Shown in pieces: positions 39,764 through 47,548 of a DNA stretch of 64,000 nt (positions are counted from its first letter, which is position 1; each line of letters begins with the position of its first letter). Made by a program: the position numbers and the translations under genes. The notes under the pieces are model-generated. The model was not told the DNA's origin and did not search any database. It was given only the letters and a program-made list of their open reading frames with translations. This stretch comes from Kribbella monticola (lineage in GTDB: Bacteria; Actinomycetota; Actinomycetes; Propionibacteriales; Kribbellaceae), in the NCBI RefSeq assembly GCF_003261635.1, contig NZ_QFXK01000035.1, positions 124,001 through 188,000 of the forward strand, written 5' to 3'.

Positions 39764-42535
39764 ATGACTGACGACGAGCTGGTCGGGCGCGCCGGACTGG
39801 TCGAGCGTGCCAAGAAGCAGCTCGAGACCAGTGGCTCCGTGCTGCTCTACGGGCCTACCGGGATCGGGAAGTCCGCAGTAGGCCGTGCGTTGGTCGCCGA
39901 GCGCACCAGGGCCGGCTGCCGCATCCTCAGCGCCGCCCCGTCGCAGAGCGAAGCTGCCCTGCCGTATGTCACTCTCCTCGATCTCCTGTCCAACCAGCTC
40001 GAGCTCGCCTGGCAGGTGCTGCCCGACCACCTCCGGCAGCCGCTGGAGGTGGCCTTGCTCAAGGCCAGCGCTCCCGACACCGTCCGGGACGAGCTGGCCG
40101 TCCGGCTGGCCGTTCTGCACGTACTACGGCGTCTGGCGGCCTCAGGGCCGGTCCTGCTCGTCGTGGACGACATCCAGTGGGTCGACCCGTCCAGCCTCGA
40201 GGTGCTGACCTTCTGCGCGCGCCGGCTGACCGAAGGCGTGCACATGCTCGCGACGGAGCAGGTGGCCGACGGCGACCTGCCGACGATGGCCGAGGCCTGC
40301 CCCGAGCCCGTGCTGCAGCTGGAGGTGCCGCCGCTGGTCGAGGCCGACGTCCTGTCGCTCCTTCGCCAGCGCCTGTCCAGCCCGCTCCCGGTCCGAACCG
40401 CTCGCCGCATCTTCACCGCCAGCGACGGCAACCCTTTCATGGCCCTGGAGCTGGGCCGCGCAGTACTGCGTCACCCGCAGGGCGTCTCGCCGAACGACCC
40501 GCTGCCGGTGTCGAGCCGCCTCAAGATCCTCCTTGGTGACCGGCTCGCGGACCTCAGCCCCGCGACCCACGAAGTACTGCTGCACGCCGCATCCTCGCCA
40601 CGACCCACCACGACTCAGCTCAGCCAGTCGCTGTGCCGCTCTGTCGACGTCGAGCTCGCCGAAGCGGAGGACCTGGGCCTGATCGACGTCTCCGAGCAGC
40701 GGCTGCGCTTCGCCCACCCATTGCTGCGCGAGTTCGTGTACGCCGAGGCGACGTCCGCCGCGCGACGCCAGGCCCACGCCCGGCTGGCCGCGGTGGTCGA
40801 CGAGCCGGTGGAGAACGCGACCCATAGGGCTCTGGCGACGCAGGAGGCCGACGCGGACCTCGCCAGCACCATAGAAGCGGCAGCAGCAGTCGCGGGCGCG
40901 CGTGGTGCCCTTGGAGCGGCTGCGACGCTGTGGCGACTGGCTGCTGAACGTACGCCGCCGATTCTTCAGGACGAGCGGGCCCGGCGACTCACGCGCGCTG
41001 CGGACGATGCCGCCGCTGCCGGGCACCTGGTGGAATCGGCGGAGATGGCGCGACTCGCAGTACAGGCTGCCAGCCGGCCGGAGACCAAGGTGACCGCGCT
41101 GCTGCTCTTGGTGGACGCGGCGTGGCCGGAGCGGGAGCAGCGGATCGAGTTGCTCGCGCAGGCGTTCGAGGCGGCGGCTGGTGACGACCGACTCGAAGCA
41201 CGGGTGCGGATTGCCCGCAGTACGAGTGCGTACTTCGACCGGCGGTTCGACGAGGCGCGGGAGGACGCCCAGGTGGCAGAGCAGCTTGCTCGCGCTTGTG
41301 GTGACACCGAGGCGGTCGTGGACGCTTTGAGCGCCGCTAGTTCCGTGCAGATCGCCGCGGGTGGCGAGACGACCTCGGACGAATTGCTGGAGCAGGCCGC
41401 GGAGCTGTCGGTTGGCCTGCCGTTGACGAAGACAGTGCTGGGTGCGCGGCAGATGGCCGCTATGCGGGAACTGTTCCGCGGCCACAACCAAGAGGCGATC
41501 ACGGCAATCACCGCGCTCCTGGACGAGGTACGGGCGGGTGGTGCTGTCCGCTGGCTCGCCTCGGCGCTGATCTCCGCCACCGCGATCTACGAACGCAGCG
41601 GCCACGGTGCACAGGCACTGGCCGCGGGCCACGAGTGCTACCAGTTGATGCAGGACATCGGCGACGAGCCCGAGGTCGGCCTGGTCATCGCCTGCCGCGC
41701 CGAATGGGCCGGCGGTACGGCGACCATGGCGCGCGAGCTGGCCGAGGCAGCGCTCGAAGGTGTCCGCGTGGTCGGCAACGACGAATGGATCGGCCCGGCG
41801 CTCGCGGGGATGGGGCAGGTCGGCGTACTGGCTGGTGACCCGCAACGGGCGGTCGAGGCCTTCGACGCGATCGCCGACTGTGGCGAAGGAGCGATGCCGT
41901 ACGACCCCGCCGTGATCCCGTGGCACGCCGACTATGCCGAGGCGCTCGTCGCTGCTGGGCGTCTGGACGACGCGGCCCGGCTGATCGCCGAGATCCGCCA
42001 GCGCGCGGAGACCCTGGACCGCGGCGTGGTCCTGATCGGCCTGGCCCGTTCGGAAGCGTTGCTGATCGCCAAGCAGGGCGACCCGGCGGCAGCGCTCGAC
42101 CTACTGGAGAAGACCGTCGTCACGGCCGGCGACCGCGTCTACCCGCTCGACATCGCCCGCTGCGAACTGACCCGCGGCCGGGTAGCCCGCCAGGCCCGCC
42201 GCCGCTCAGTCGCCCGAACCGCCTTCCTCGACGCGATCGAGCAGTTCGAGACGTACGGCGCGCCCGCGTGGCGCGAGGTCGCCGAAACCGAGCTCGCCCG
42301 CCTCGACGTCCCGAGCCGCAGCCGCCAGCCCTCCGAACTCACCGACAACGAACAACAGATCGTCGCCATGGTCCGGGACGGCTCCACCAACCGCGAGATC
42401 GCCGCCGCCCTCTACCTCAGTGTCAAGGCCGTCGAATCCCAACTGACCCGCCTCTACCGCCGCTTCGGCGTAGCCAACCGCACCCAACTCCTCCGCACAG
42501 TAGACCGCAACGGCCCCGACCTAGCCCCCCGCTGA
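39764..42535 (+). CDS. Large LuxR-type (LAL) ATPase transcription regulator
   Basis: A 923-residue regulator. The N-terminal AAA/NACHT-like ATPase has Walker A GPTGIGKSA (about 28-36) and Walker B VLLVVDDIQW (about 127-136). A long helical region of TPR-like repeats fills residues 330-840. The C-terminal LuxR/FixJ helix-turn-helix is at about 855-915 (ELTDNEQQIVAMV, STNREIAAALYLSVKAVESQLTRLYRRFG). LAL proteins (MalT-like) bind inducer through the TPR region and activate catabolic or antibiotic genes. It stands alone, with the permease terminator before it and convergent SDR after it, so its target is unclear. The preceding 170 bases hold no clear -10. Confidence 0.93.
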   Translation: MTDDELVGRAGLVERAKKQLETSGSVLLYGPTGIGKSAVGRALVAERTRAGCRILSAAPSQSEAALPYVTLLDLLSNQLELAWQVLPDHLRQPLEVALLKASAPDTVRDELAVRLAVLHVLRRLAASGPVLLVVDDIQWVDPSSLEVLTFCARRLTEGVHMLATEQVADGDLPTMAEACPEPVLQLEVPPLVEADVLSLLRQRLSSPLPVRTARRIFTASDGNPFMALELGRAVLRHPQGVSPNDPLPVSSRLKILLGDRLADLSPATHEVLLHAASSPRPTTTQLSQSLCRSVDVELAEAEDLGLIDVSEQRLRFAHPLLREFVYAEATSAARRQAHARLAAVVDEPVENATHRALATQEADADLASTIEAAAAVAGARGALGAAATLWRLAAERTPPILQDERARRLTRAADDAAAAGHLVESAEMARLAVQAASRPETKVTALLLLVDAAWPEREQRIELLAQAFEAAAGDDRLEARVRIARSTSAYFDRRFDEAREDAQVAEQLARACGDTEAVVDALSAASSVQIAAGGETTSDELLEQAAELSVGLPLTKTVLGARQMAAMRELFRGHNQEAITAITALLDEVRAGGAVRWLASALISATAIYERSGHGAQALAAGHECYQLMQDIGDEPEVGLVIACRAEWAGGTATMARELAEAALEGVRVVGNDEWIGPALAGMGQVGVLAGDPQRAVEAFDAIADCGEGAMPYDPAVIPWHADYAEALVAAGRLDDAARLIAEIRQRAETLDRGVVLIGLARSEALLIAKQGDPAAALDLLEKTVVTAGDRVYPLDIARCELTRGRVARQARRRSVARTAFLDAIEQFETYGAPAWREVAETELARLDVPSRSRQPSELTDNEQQIVAMVRDGSTNREIAAALYLSVKAVESQLTRLYRRFGVANRTQLLRTVDRNGPDLAPR

Positions 42536-42568
42536 GGTCACTCCAGTGCCCGCCGCTGGCTCTAGGCG

Positions 42569-43405
42569 TTATGGGTAGAGGGGTTCGCCGAGGAGCTGTT
42601 CGGTGAGGTGGTGGAGGTTGGTGCGGGCGGTGGGGTCGTAGGCCTGGGGGTCGGCTTTGGCTGGGTGGTCGATAGAGAAGTAGGCGCCGGTGACGGTGGC
42701 CAGGGTCGGGTCGTGGGCGAGTCTGCTGGTGGCTTTGATGCCGGTCTCGAGGGTGTCGATGGTGTGTCCTACGAAGTTCAGCACCATCTTGGTGGGCATG
42801 TAGCTTCCCGGGTGCAGGCTGTTGACGGTGAGCTGGTCGGCCGGGAAGCGCTCGGCGAGATCGAAGCCGAACATGATCAGCGCCAGCTTGCTCTGGCAGT
42901 AGGCGCGCATTCCGGAGTAGCCGAGGGTCAGCATCGGATCGGTGAAGTCCAGTGCCTGTTGGCCGGCCGACGCCACGTTGACGATCCGGGCGCCCGGCCG
43001 AGTACGAAGTACGGGAAGTAGCCGGGCAGTCAGCAGCGCCGGCGCGAGGTAGTTCACAGCGAACCGCAGCTCGTGTCCTGCCGTGGTCGTGGCTCGCGTG
43101 ACCGGGGCTGGCGCGCCGGCGCCGATACCGGCGTTGTTGATGAGAACGTCGATGGCGAGCTGCCGTCCGATGAGGTCGTCAGCCGCTTTCCGTACGTCGT
43201 CGAGCTCGGCGAAGTCCGCCAGCACGGTGTGCACGGTGACGCCGGCACCCCGGAGCTCGTCCGCGAGTTCGGCCAGCGCATCGGGCCGGCGGCCGTGCAG
43301 GATCAGTTGGGCGCCGCGCCGGGCGAGATCGTGTGCCAAGCCGCGGCCGAGACCGTCCGTGGCACCGGTGATCAGGATCGTTCGATCAGCGAGCGATGTC
43401 GTCAT
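42569..43405 (-). CDS. SDR-family NAD(P)-dependent oxidoreductase
   Basis: A 278-residue short-chain dehydrogenase. It has TGATDGLGRG (cofactor loop, about 12-21), NNAG at about 90, catalytic Ser in VASAGQQ and a Tyr-x-x-x-Lys motif in YCQSK (about 167-171). Arg in HGRRPDA after the second strand suggests NADP preference. It resembles retinol-dehydrogenase/WW-domain-oxidoreductase-like SDRs. The ATG at 43405 overlaps the TetR stop by four bases, so it is the coupled second gene of the TetR operon and the likely effector of that regulon. Confidence 0.9.
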   Translation of the reverse strand: MTTSLADRTILITGATDGLGRGLAHDLARRGAQLILHGRRPDALAELADELRGAGVTVHTVLADFAELDDVRKAADDLIGRQLAIDVLINNAGIGAGAPAPVTRATTTAGHELRFAVNYLAPALLTARLLPVLRTRPGARIVNVASAGQQALDFTDPMLTLGYSGMRAYCQSKLALIMFGFDLAERFPADQLTVNSLHPGSYMPTKMVLNFVGHTIDTLETGIKATSRLAHDPTLATVTGAYFSIDHPAKADPQAYDPTARTNLHHLTEQLLGEPLYP

Positions 43406-43983
43406 TGGTCGCCTGTCGGGGTGAGGAGGGTGACGAGTTCGGTGACGAGATCGTCGTCGAACTCGGTGGGCAGGATCAGCAGTCGGTACCAGATGACGCC
43501 GAAGACGACGTCCACCAAGGTGCTGGTCCGTACGGGTGCGGGCCTGCGGCCCTCGTCGCGGGTCAGGATCGTTGTCAGAGCGGCGCGTCGATGGTCGACG
43601 AAGGTGGCGCGGAATCGCTCGGCGAAGTCCGGATTCAGCTGGGCCTCGGCGGCCAGCGCACGGAGCAGTTCCACCACTTGCGACATCCGCCCGAACCGCA
43701 GCGAGGTCGTCAGGAACTGGCGCAGGTCGGCCTCCAGGGACCCCGTGTCGGGGATCGGGATGTTCACCTCGACCTTGTGCAGCAGCGCTTCCATGACGAC
43801 ATCGGCCTTGGTCGGCCACCAGCGGTAGACCGTCTGCTTGCCGACGCCGGACTCCCGGGCGATCCGCTCGATCGACAGCGCGGCGTACCCGTCGGTTCCG
43901 ATGATCTGAGTCGCGGCCGCGAGGACCGCCTGCCGGCTGACCTCGCTGCGTGCCCGGCCTCGAGCAGCCCGTTGCGTTTCCAT
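43402..43983 (-). CDS. TetR-family repressor
   Basis: A 193-residue TetR/AcrR regulator. The N-terminal helix-turn-helix is at about 10-60 (VLAAATQIIGTDGYAALSIERIARESGVGKQTVYRWWPTK), and the rest is a helical ligand-binding domain of the TetR_C type. The ATG at 43983 is chosen over a start four codons earlier because TATGCT lies seven bases before it, consistent with a leaderless mRNA. It is divergent from an atypical SDR, with a TACGA-N6-TCGTA inverted repeat between them, and overlaps its downstream SDR by four bases. Likely represses both directions. Confidence 0.92.
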   Translation of the reverse strand: METQRAARGRARSEVSRQAVLAAATQIIGTDGYAALSIERIARESGVGKQTVYRWWPTKADVVMEALLHKVEVNIPIPDTGSLEADLRQFLTTSLRFGRMSQVVELLRALAAEAQLNPDFAERFRATFVDHRRAALTTILTRDEGRRPAPVRTSTLVDVVFGVIWYRLLILPTEFDDDLVTELVTLLTPTGDQ

Positions 43984-43990
43984 GAGCACC

Positions 43991-43996
43991 AGCATA
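43991..43996 (-). promoter_or_regulatory. -10 box for leaderless TetR gene
   Basis: Minus-strand TATGCT is followed by seven bases and the ATG at 43983. The operator candidate begins 11 bases upstream. Confidence 0.5.
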
Positions 43997-44006
43997 CGCT
44001 AAACAT

Positions 44007-44022
44007 TACGAACCGTCTCGTA
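44007..44022. promoter_or_regulatory. Candidate TetR operator
   Basis: TACGA-ACCGTC-TCGTA is a perfect inverted repeat with five-base arms and a six-base centre. It sits between the divergent TetR and SDR genes, at the -35 region of the TetR promoter and just before the SDR ribosome-binding site. The layout is that of an autoregulated TetR operator. Confidence 0.6.
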
Positions 44023-44039
44023 TTGAATTGGAGCTTGTG

Positions 44040-44765
44040 GTGGATGTAGTGGTTGGCAGGACGGCCTTGGTCGTCGGCGGGTCCTCCGGAATCGGGCTGG
44101 AGACGGCGCGGCAGCTGGCCGCTCGCGACTACACGGTGCACATCGTTGGCAGGGACGCCGAAAGACTGTCCAAGGCGGCCGCCGAGGTACCGGGGCTGGT
44201 GACCCACCAAGCAGATGCCGGCGACAAGGCTGTGATCACGGCACTGGCGTCGGCGCTTGGTCGCGTGGATGTTCTTGTGGTGACAGTCAGCGGCTCGGAA
44301 GGCGTCGGCGCCTTCGCCGACCTCGACCTGACGACGCTGCGGCGAGCCTTCGACGCCAAGTTCTGGGCCCACGTGACGACGATCCAGGCCGTCCTGCCGT
44401 ACTTGGCGCCCCAGGCATCGATCACGCTCGTCGGCGCCATCACGGCCCGAGCAGCGATGGCCGGTACTGCGGGAGTCGGTGCCCTCAACGCAGCGGTCGA
44501 AGCACTGGTGAAGCCGCTCGCGGTGGAGCTTGCACCGTGCCGCGTCAACGCGGTCTCACCGGGCTTCGTCGACACCCCTTGGTGGGAAGGCATGCCCGAA
44601 GCGGATCGAGTCGCCTACTTCGACCATGCCGCCAGCGTGCTGCCGGCCCGGCAGATTGCGACGGCAGCCCACATCGCCGAGGCGGTCGTCCTGGCCGCGA
44701 CCAACCCGAACCTCACCGGCACAGTCATCGAATCCGACGCAGGAGCCCGCTTGGTCAGCATCTGA
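44040..44765 (+). CDS. Atypical SDR lacking the YxxxK pair
   Basis: About 241 residues with an SDR Rossmann core: GGSSGIG cofactor loop (about 10-16), a VGRD segment after beta-2 suggesting NADP, and the terminal PGFVDTPWW and TGTVIESDAG motifs. The active site is altered: where classical SDRs have YSASKAAVEAL this protein has VGALNAAVEAL, so Tyr and Lys are replaced by Val and Asn, and NNAG is TVSGSEG. It is probably not a standard dehydrogenase and may be a nonenzymatic or mechanistically different SDR. The GTG at 44040 follows TTGGAG by six bases; other GTG codons nearby are possible. Divergent from tetR. Confidence 0.75.
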   Translation: MDVVVGRTALVVGGSSGIGLETARQLAARDYTVHIVGRDAERLSKAAAEVPGLVTHQADAGDKAVITALASALGRVDVLVVTVSGSEGVGAFADLDLTTLRRAFDAKFWAHVTTIQAVLPYLAPQASITLVGAITARAAMAGTAGVGALNAAVEALVKPLAVELAPCRVNAVSPGFVDTPWWEGMPEADRVAYFDHAASVLPARQIATAAHIAEAVVLAATNPNLTGTVIESDAGARLVSI

Positions 44766-45001
44766 CCGGCGCTCACCCACGCATCCGGCTTCGACAACTT
44801 CCAGCTCGAAAGCGCCCTCGCCGGCCTGTCGCGTTCCGGCTGATCGAACGGATTGGCGCCGTCACCGACGCGCCGTTCGCCACGATTCAGGACCTGCCCC
44901 TGACGGCCATCGGCACCCTGATCGAGCGGGACGTCAAAGAACTGCTCGGCGACGTCACCGCACCACCACCCCCACAGCCGACCAACGGCTACCTGTGGTG
45001 A
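44766..45001 (+). pseudogene. Frameshifted gene remnant, unrecognised
   Basis: Directly after the SDR stop two protein-like stretches lie in different frames: THASGFDNFQLESALAGLSR ending in TGA near 44853, then LIERIGAVTDAPFATIQDLP and further residues ending in QPTNGYLW at about 45000. The composition of each is normal while the alternate frames are Arg/Pro-rich, which suggests one gene with a single-base frameshift near 44845. No start codon or family was recognised. Confidence 0.35.
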
Positions 45002-45141
45002 CCAGCACTGTCACTTGAACGCGCTGTGTACGCGCTGTGTACAGGGAAACCCTTGTGGTGACCCGCGAGTAGGTGCGGGAGGGTTGCTGGGGGTGGGGCG
45101 GACGCAGGAGTCTCGTGTGCACGTGGAGGGTTCGCCCTTGT

Positions 45142-45172
45142 CGGGGCGGCCGAGTGAGGTGCGGCCGCCCCG
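45142..45172. terminator. Strong hairpin in the gap before the SCO4848-like gene
   Basis: CGGGGCGGCCG pairs perfectly with CGGCCGCCCCG around a nine-base loop. It could terminate transcription from the left. The surrounding stretch 45002-45199 has no convincing gene; it also holds a tandem pair of GCGCTGTGTAC (45021-45042). Confidence 0.55.
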
Positions 45173-45187
45173 TTACGTAGTACTGCG

Positions 45188-45193
45188 TAGCCT
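45188..45193 (+). promoter_or_regulatory. -10 box for leaderless small membrane protein gene
   Basis: TAGCCT lies exactly six bases before the GTG at 45200, without a Shine-Dalgarno. Confidence 0.55.
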
Positions 45194-45199
45194 GGCGGG

Positions 45200-45427
45200 G
45201 TGAAACTCGAACGCAAGCACGCCCTGGTACTCATCGGCATCGCCGTCTGGAATGTGGTCACGTACGTGACGTTCATCAAGAACCTGGCCGGTACCGAAGG
45301 GCGGCCGACCGGGTACTACGTGGCGCATACCGTGTTGATCATTGTGAATCTGGTGATCGCCGCTGTGCTGGGCACCTGGGGGGTCAGGGCGTACAAGGCG
45401 ACTCGTAGTACAGGGGTCAAGGTCTGA
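45200..45427 (+). CDS. SCO4848-like small membrane protein
   Basis: A 75-residue protein with two membrane helices (about 8-26 and 42-63), joined by a short polar loop (KNLAGTEGRPTGYYVAH). The pattern WNVVTYVTFIKNL and YYVAHTVLIIVNL resembles the actinobacteria-wide SCO4848 family of unknown function. The predicted leaderless start at GTG 45200 gives a full-length family member. Its last 11 bases overlap the 3' end of the convergent AraC-type regulator. Confidence 0.75.
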   Translation: MKLERKHALVLIGIAVWNVVTYVTFIKNLAGTEGRPTGYYVAHTVLIIVNLVIAAVLGTWGVRAYKATRSTGVKV

Positions 45428-46208
45428 CGAACTGGCCGGGGGAGACGCCGAGCATCTTGCGGAAGTGGCGGGTCAGGTGGGACTGGTCGTAGAACCCTGC
45501 CAGGGTTGCGACTTCGGAGGGTGGGCGACCTTCCAGGAGATAGCGGCGGGCCAGGTCGACGCGTCGGCCGGTGAGGTAGCGGTGCGGGGGCATGCCGTAC
45601 TCGCGGGTGAAGGCGCGCACCAGGTGGGTCGGATGCGCGTGTACCAGGAGCGCTGCCTCATCGAGGGTGATGCCGGTCGGCAGATGGCCGTCCAGGACGT
45701 CTCGTAGCCGGCTGGCGACTCCTGGGTCGCGGCGATCCGGCGGGGGAGTCACCTGACGGCGGAGGTGTTGTTGGAGGCGTTGCTCGATCAGGGCCAGGCG
45801 GCTCTCGGATTCGAGCGGTTCCGTGCCGTTGGTCAGTACTTCGTGCAGCTGGTGGATGCGCCGGCGTAGTACTGGATCCACGTACTCCGGGCGGTCTACG
45901 GCCGCGCCGATGAGGTCGGTGCCGAGTCGTGAGGGCTCCAGGTAGAGCACCCGCTTGCGGAAACCTTCGGGGCGTACCGAGCGGCCGTCGTGGGGGACGT
46001 TCGGTGGTAACAGCGAGACCTGGGCCTGAGCGAGGCCGTGCTCGCGGTGGTCGAGGTCGTATCGCACGACGCCTTCGTCGACGATCAGGACGGTCCAGGC
46101 GTCGTGGGTGTGGCTCGGGTACGCGTGGGAAGGGAAGTAGGCATGCAGTACTTCGACGACGCCGTCCAGTTCCGGCCGCCAGGCATGTACCTGTGCACTT
46201 CCGCTCAC
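45417..46208 (-). CDS. AraC-family regulator (cupin sensor)
   Basis: A 263-residue regulator: an N-terminal AraC_binding cupin domain (about 20-100; HAYPSHTHDAWTVLIVDEG and LLPPNVPHDG supply the His-rich pocket) and a C-terminal double helix-turn-helix (about 165-263; LDEAALLVHAHPTHLVRAFTREYG, PPSEVATLAGFYDQSHLTRHFRKMLGVSPGQF). Its GTG start is only 23 bases from the start of the divergent M55 peptidase, and its predicted -10 box overlaps that gene's -10. It therefore probably controls the peptidase, or is controlled by competition with it. No Shine-Dalgarno beyond a weak AAGG. Confidence 0.9.
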   Translation of the reverse strand: MSGSAQVHAWRPELDGVVEVLHAYFPSHAYPSHTHDAWTVLIVDEGVVRYDLDHREHGLAQAQVSLLPPNVPHDGRSVRPEGFRKRVLYLEPSRLGTDLIGAAVDRPEYVDPVLRRRIHQLHEVLTNGTEPLESESRLALIEQRLQQHLRRQVTPPPDRRDPGVASRLRDVLDGHLPTGITLDEAALLVHAHPTHLVRAFTREYGMPPHRYLTGRRVDLARRYLLEGRPPSEVATLAGFYDQSHLTRHFRKMLGVSPGQFVRP

Positions 46209-46215
46209 CCTTCAG

Positions 46216-46225
46216 AACATACGCT
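46216..46225. promoter_or_regulatory. Overlapping divergent -10 boxes
   Basis: The 10-bp string AACATACGCT contains TACGCT (46220-46225, plus strand), six bases before GTG 46232, and on the other strand TATGTT (complement of 46216-46221), seven bases before GTG 46208. The two boxes share two base pairs, so both promoters could hardly be occupied at once. Confidence 0.55.
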
Positions 46226-46231
46226 GCTCCG

Positions 46232-47062
46232 GTGAAGGTCTACATCAGCGCGGACATGGAAGGCATCACCGGGCTGGTCGACGCGGAGGACGTCCAGCCA
46301 CCCGGGCGGGACTACGAGCGCGGGCGCGTGATGATGACCGAGGACGTGAATGCCGCCGTCCGCGGTGCATTCGCTGCCGGAGCGTCGGAGGTGCTGGTCA
46401 ACGACGCGCACGGGCCGATGCGAAACCTGCTACCCGACCTGCTCGACCAACGCGCCGTACTGATCAAGGGCCGGCCGAAGGTGATGGGCATGATGGAGGG
46501 CCTGAGCGCGGAGTACGACGCTGCGCTGTGCATCGGGTTCCACGCGCGGGCCGGCATCCTCGGCGTTTTGAGCCACAGCTTCATGGGTCACGAGATCGAG
46601 GACATCTGGCTCGACGACCGCCCGGTCGGCGAGATCGGGCTGCTCCATGCGACGGCGGCCGCGTACGGCGTACCGGTGGTGCTCCTGACCGGGGACGACG
46701 CTGCGTGTGCCGAGCTGACCGCTTGGGATCCGTCGGTCGCCACGGTCCCGGTCAAGTACGCCAAGGACCGCTTCGCCGCCCAGTTGGTCCCCGTCGCCGA
46801 GGCACGCGCCGCGATCGAGGATGCATCGGCGAAGGCTCTGAGCTCTCGCTTCAAGGTGCCCACCGTCGACAACCAGGATCGGACCCTCGCGGTCCGCTGG
46901 CAGTCCGCGTCGGTGGCATCGCATCTCCCGGCGATCCCCGGCGTCGGCAAGCGAGACGACCGCACAGTCGAGGTCACCGGCACGATGCCCGACCTCTACC
47001 GCCTCTTCAACCTCTTCCTCCGCGTCGCCACCGCCATCACCTCCAACCCGCCCTACTGCTGA
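46232..47062 (+). CDS. M55-family D-aminopeptidase (DppA-like)
   Basis: A 276-residue zinc metallopeptidase of the DppA family, which releases N-terminal D-amino acids from peptides, for example from peptidoglycan fragments. The metal-binding signature SADMEGITG (Asp8 and Glu10-type ligands) is at the N-terminus; VNDAHGPM and IGFHARAG provide the His ligands and GEIGL the final Glu region. The GTG at 46232 lies six bases after TACGCT, so the mRNA is probably leaderless. DppA is usually encoded with a dipeptide importer; here the partner is only the divergent AraC regulator. Cytoplasmic. Confidence 0.93.
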   Translation: MKVYISADMEGITGLVDAEDVQPPGRDYERGRVMMTEDVNAAVRGAFAAGASEVLVNDAHGPMRNLLPDLLDQRAVLIKGRPKVMGMMEGLSAEYDAALCIGFHARAGILGVLSHSFMGHEIEDIWLDDRPVGEIGLLHATAAAYGVPVVLLTGDDAACAELTAWDPSVATVPVKYAKDRFAAQLVPVAEARAAIEDASAKALSSRFKVPTVDNQDRTLAVRWQSASVASHLPAIPGVGKRDDRTVEVTGTMPDLYRLFNLFLRVATAITSNPPYC

Positions 47063-47107
47063 CTTGGTTAGAAACGTACAAGACCCGGCGCTCGGTGCGA
47101 CGGCAAA

Positions 47108-47548
47108 GTGAGGTCTGTGGACAACGAGAACGAGCCGATTCGGTTTGATACGAAGATTGCGGTGTTGCTGAGGGACGATCTGGCGTCCTGGCAGCGGTTG
47201 AATGTGACGGCGTTTCTGGTGAGTGGGATCGCGGCGACCAGGCCGGAGACGGTCGGGGAGGCGTACGAGGACGCGGACGGTACGGCGTACCTGCCGATGT
47301 TCCGGCAACCCGTCCTCGTCTTCGAGGGCTCCAAGGAGTTCATGGCAGCCGCTCACGGGAGAGCGCTGAGCCGGGAGATCCCGCACTCCGTCTTCACCCA
47401 GGATCTCTTTGCCACCGGCAACGACCGCGACAACCGAGCCGCCGTACGGGCCGTCCCGCAGGCCGAGCTCGACCTGGTGGGACTAGCCCTGTACGGCCCG
47501 AAGAACGCCGTCGACAAGGTGCTCAAGGGCGCGAAGATGCATCCCTAA
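47108..47548 (+). CDS. DUF2000-domain protein
   Basis: A 146-residue protein that fits the DUF2000 family: FDTKIAVLLRDDLASWQRLNVTAFLVSGIA at the start, YLPMFRQPVLVF in the middle and LYGPKNAVDKVLKGAK at the end are the conserved blocks. No catalytic role is established for the family. The GTG at 47108 is used; GTG 47120, with GAGG just upstream, is possible. Its stop TAA overlaps the stop of the convergent Asp-box protein by four bases (CTAA). No signal peptide. Confidence 0.8.
   Translation: MRSVDNENEPIRFDTKIAVLLRDDLASWQRLNVTAFLVSGIAATRPETVGEAYEDADGTAYLPMFRQPVLVFEGSKEFMAAAHGRALSREIPHSVFTQDLFATGNDRDNRAAVRAVPQAELDLVGLALYGPKNAVDKVLKGAKMHP

Noticed and set aside
42536-42568. Terminator between the LAL regulator and the convergent SDR
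   Set aside because: Only a short imperfect CCAG/CTGG pairing is present in 33 bases, too weak to call.
45015-45203. 62-codon ORF in the gap before the SCO4848-like gene
   Set aside because: No motif, no Shine-Dalgarno, Gly/Arg-rich composition, and it runs across a terminator-like hairpin.
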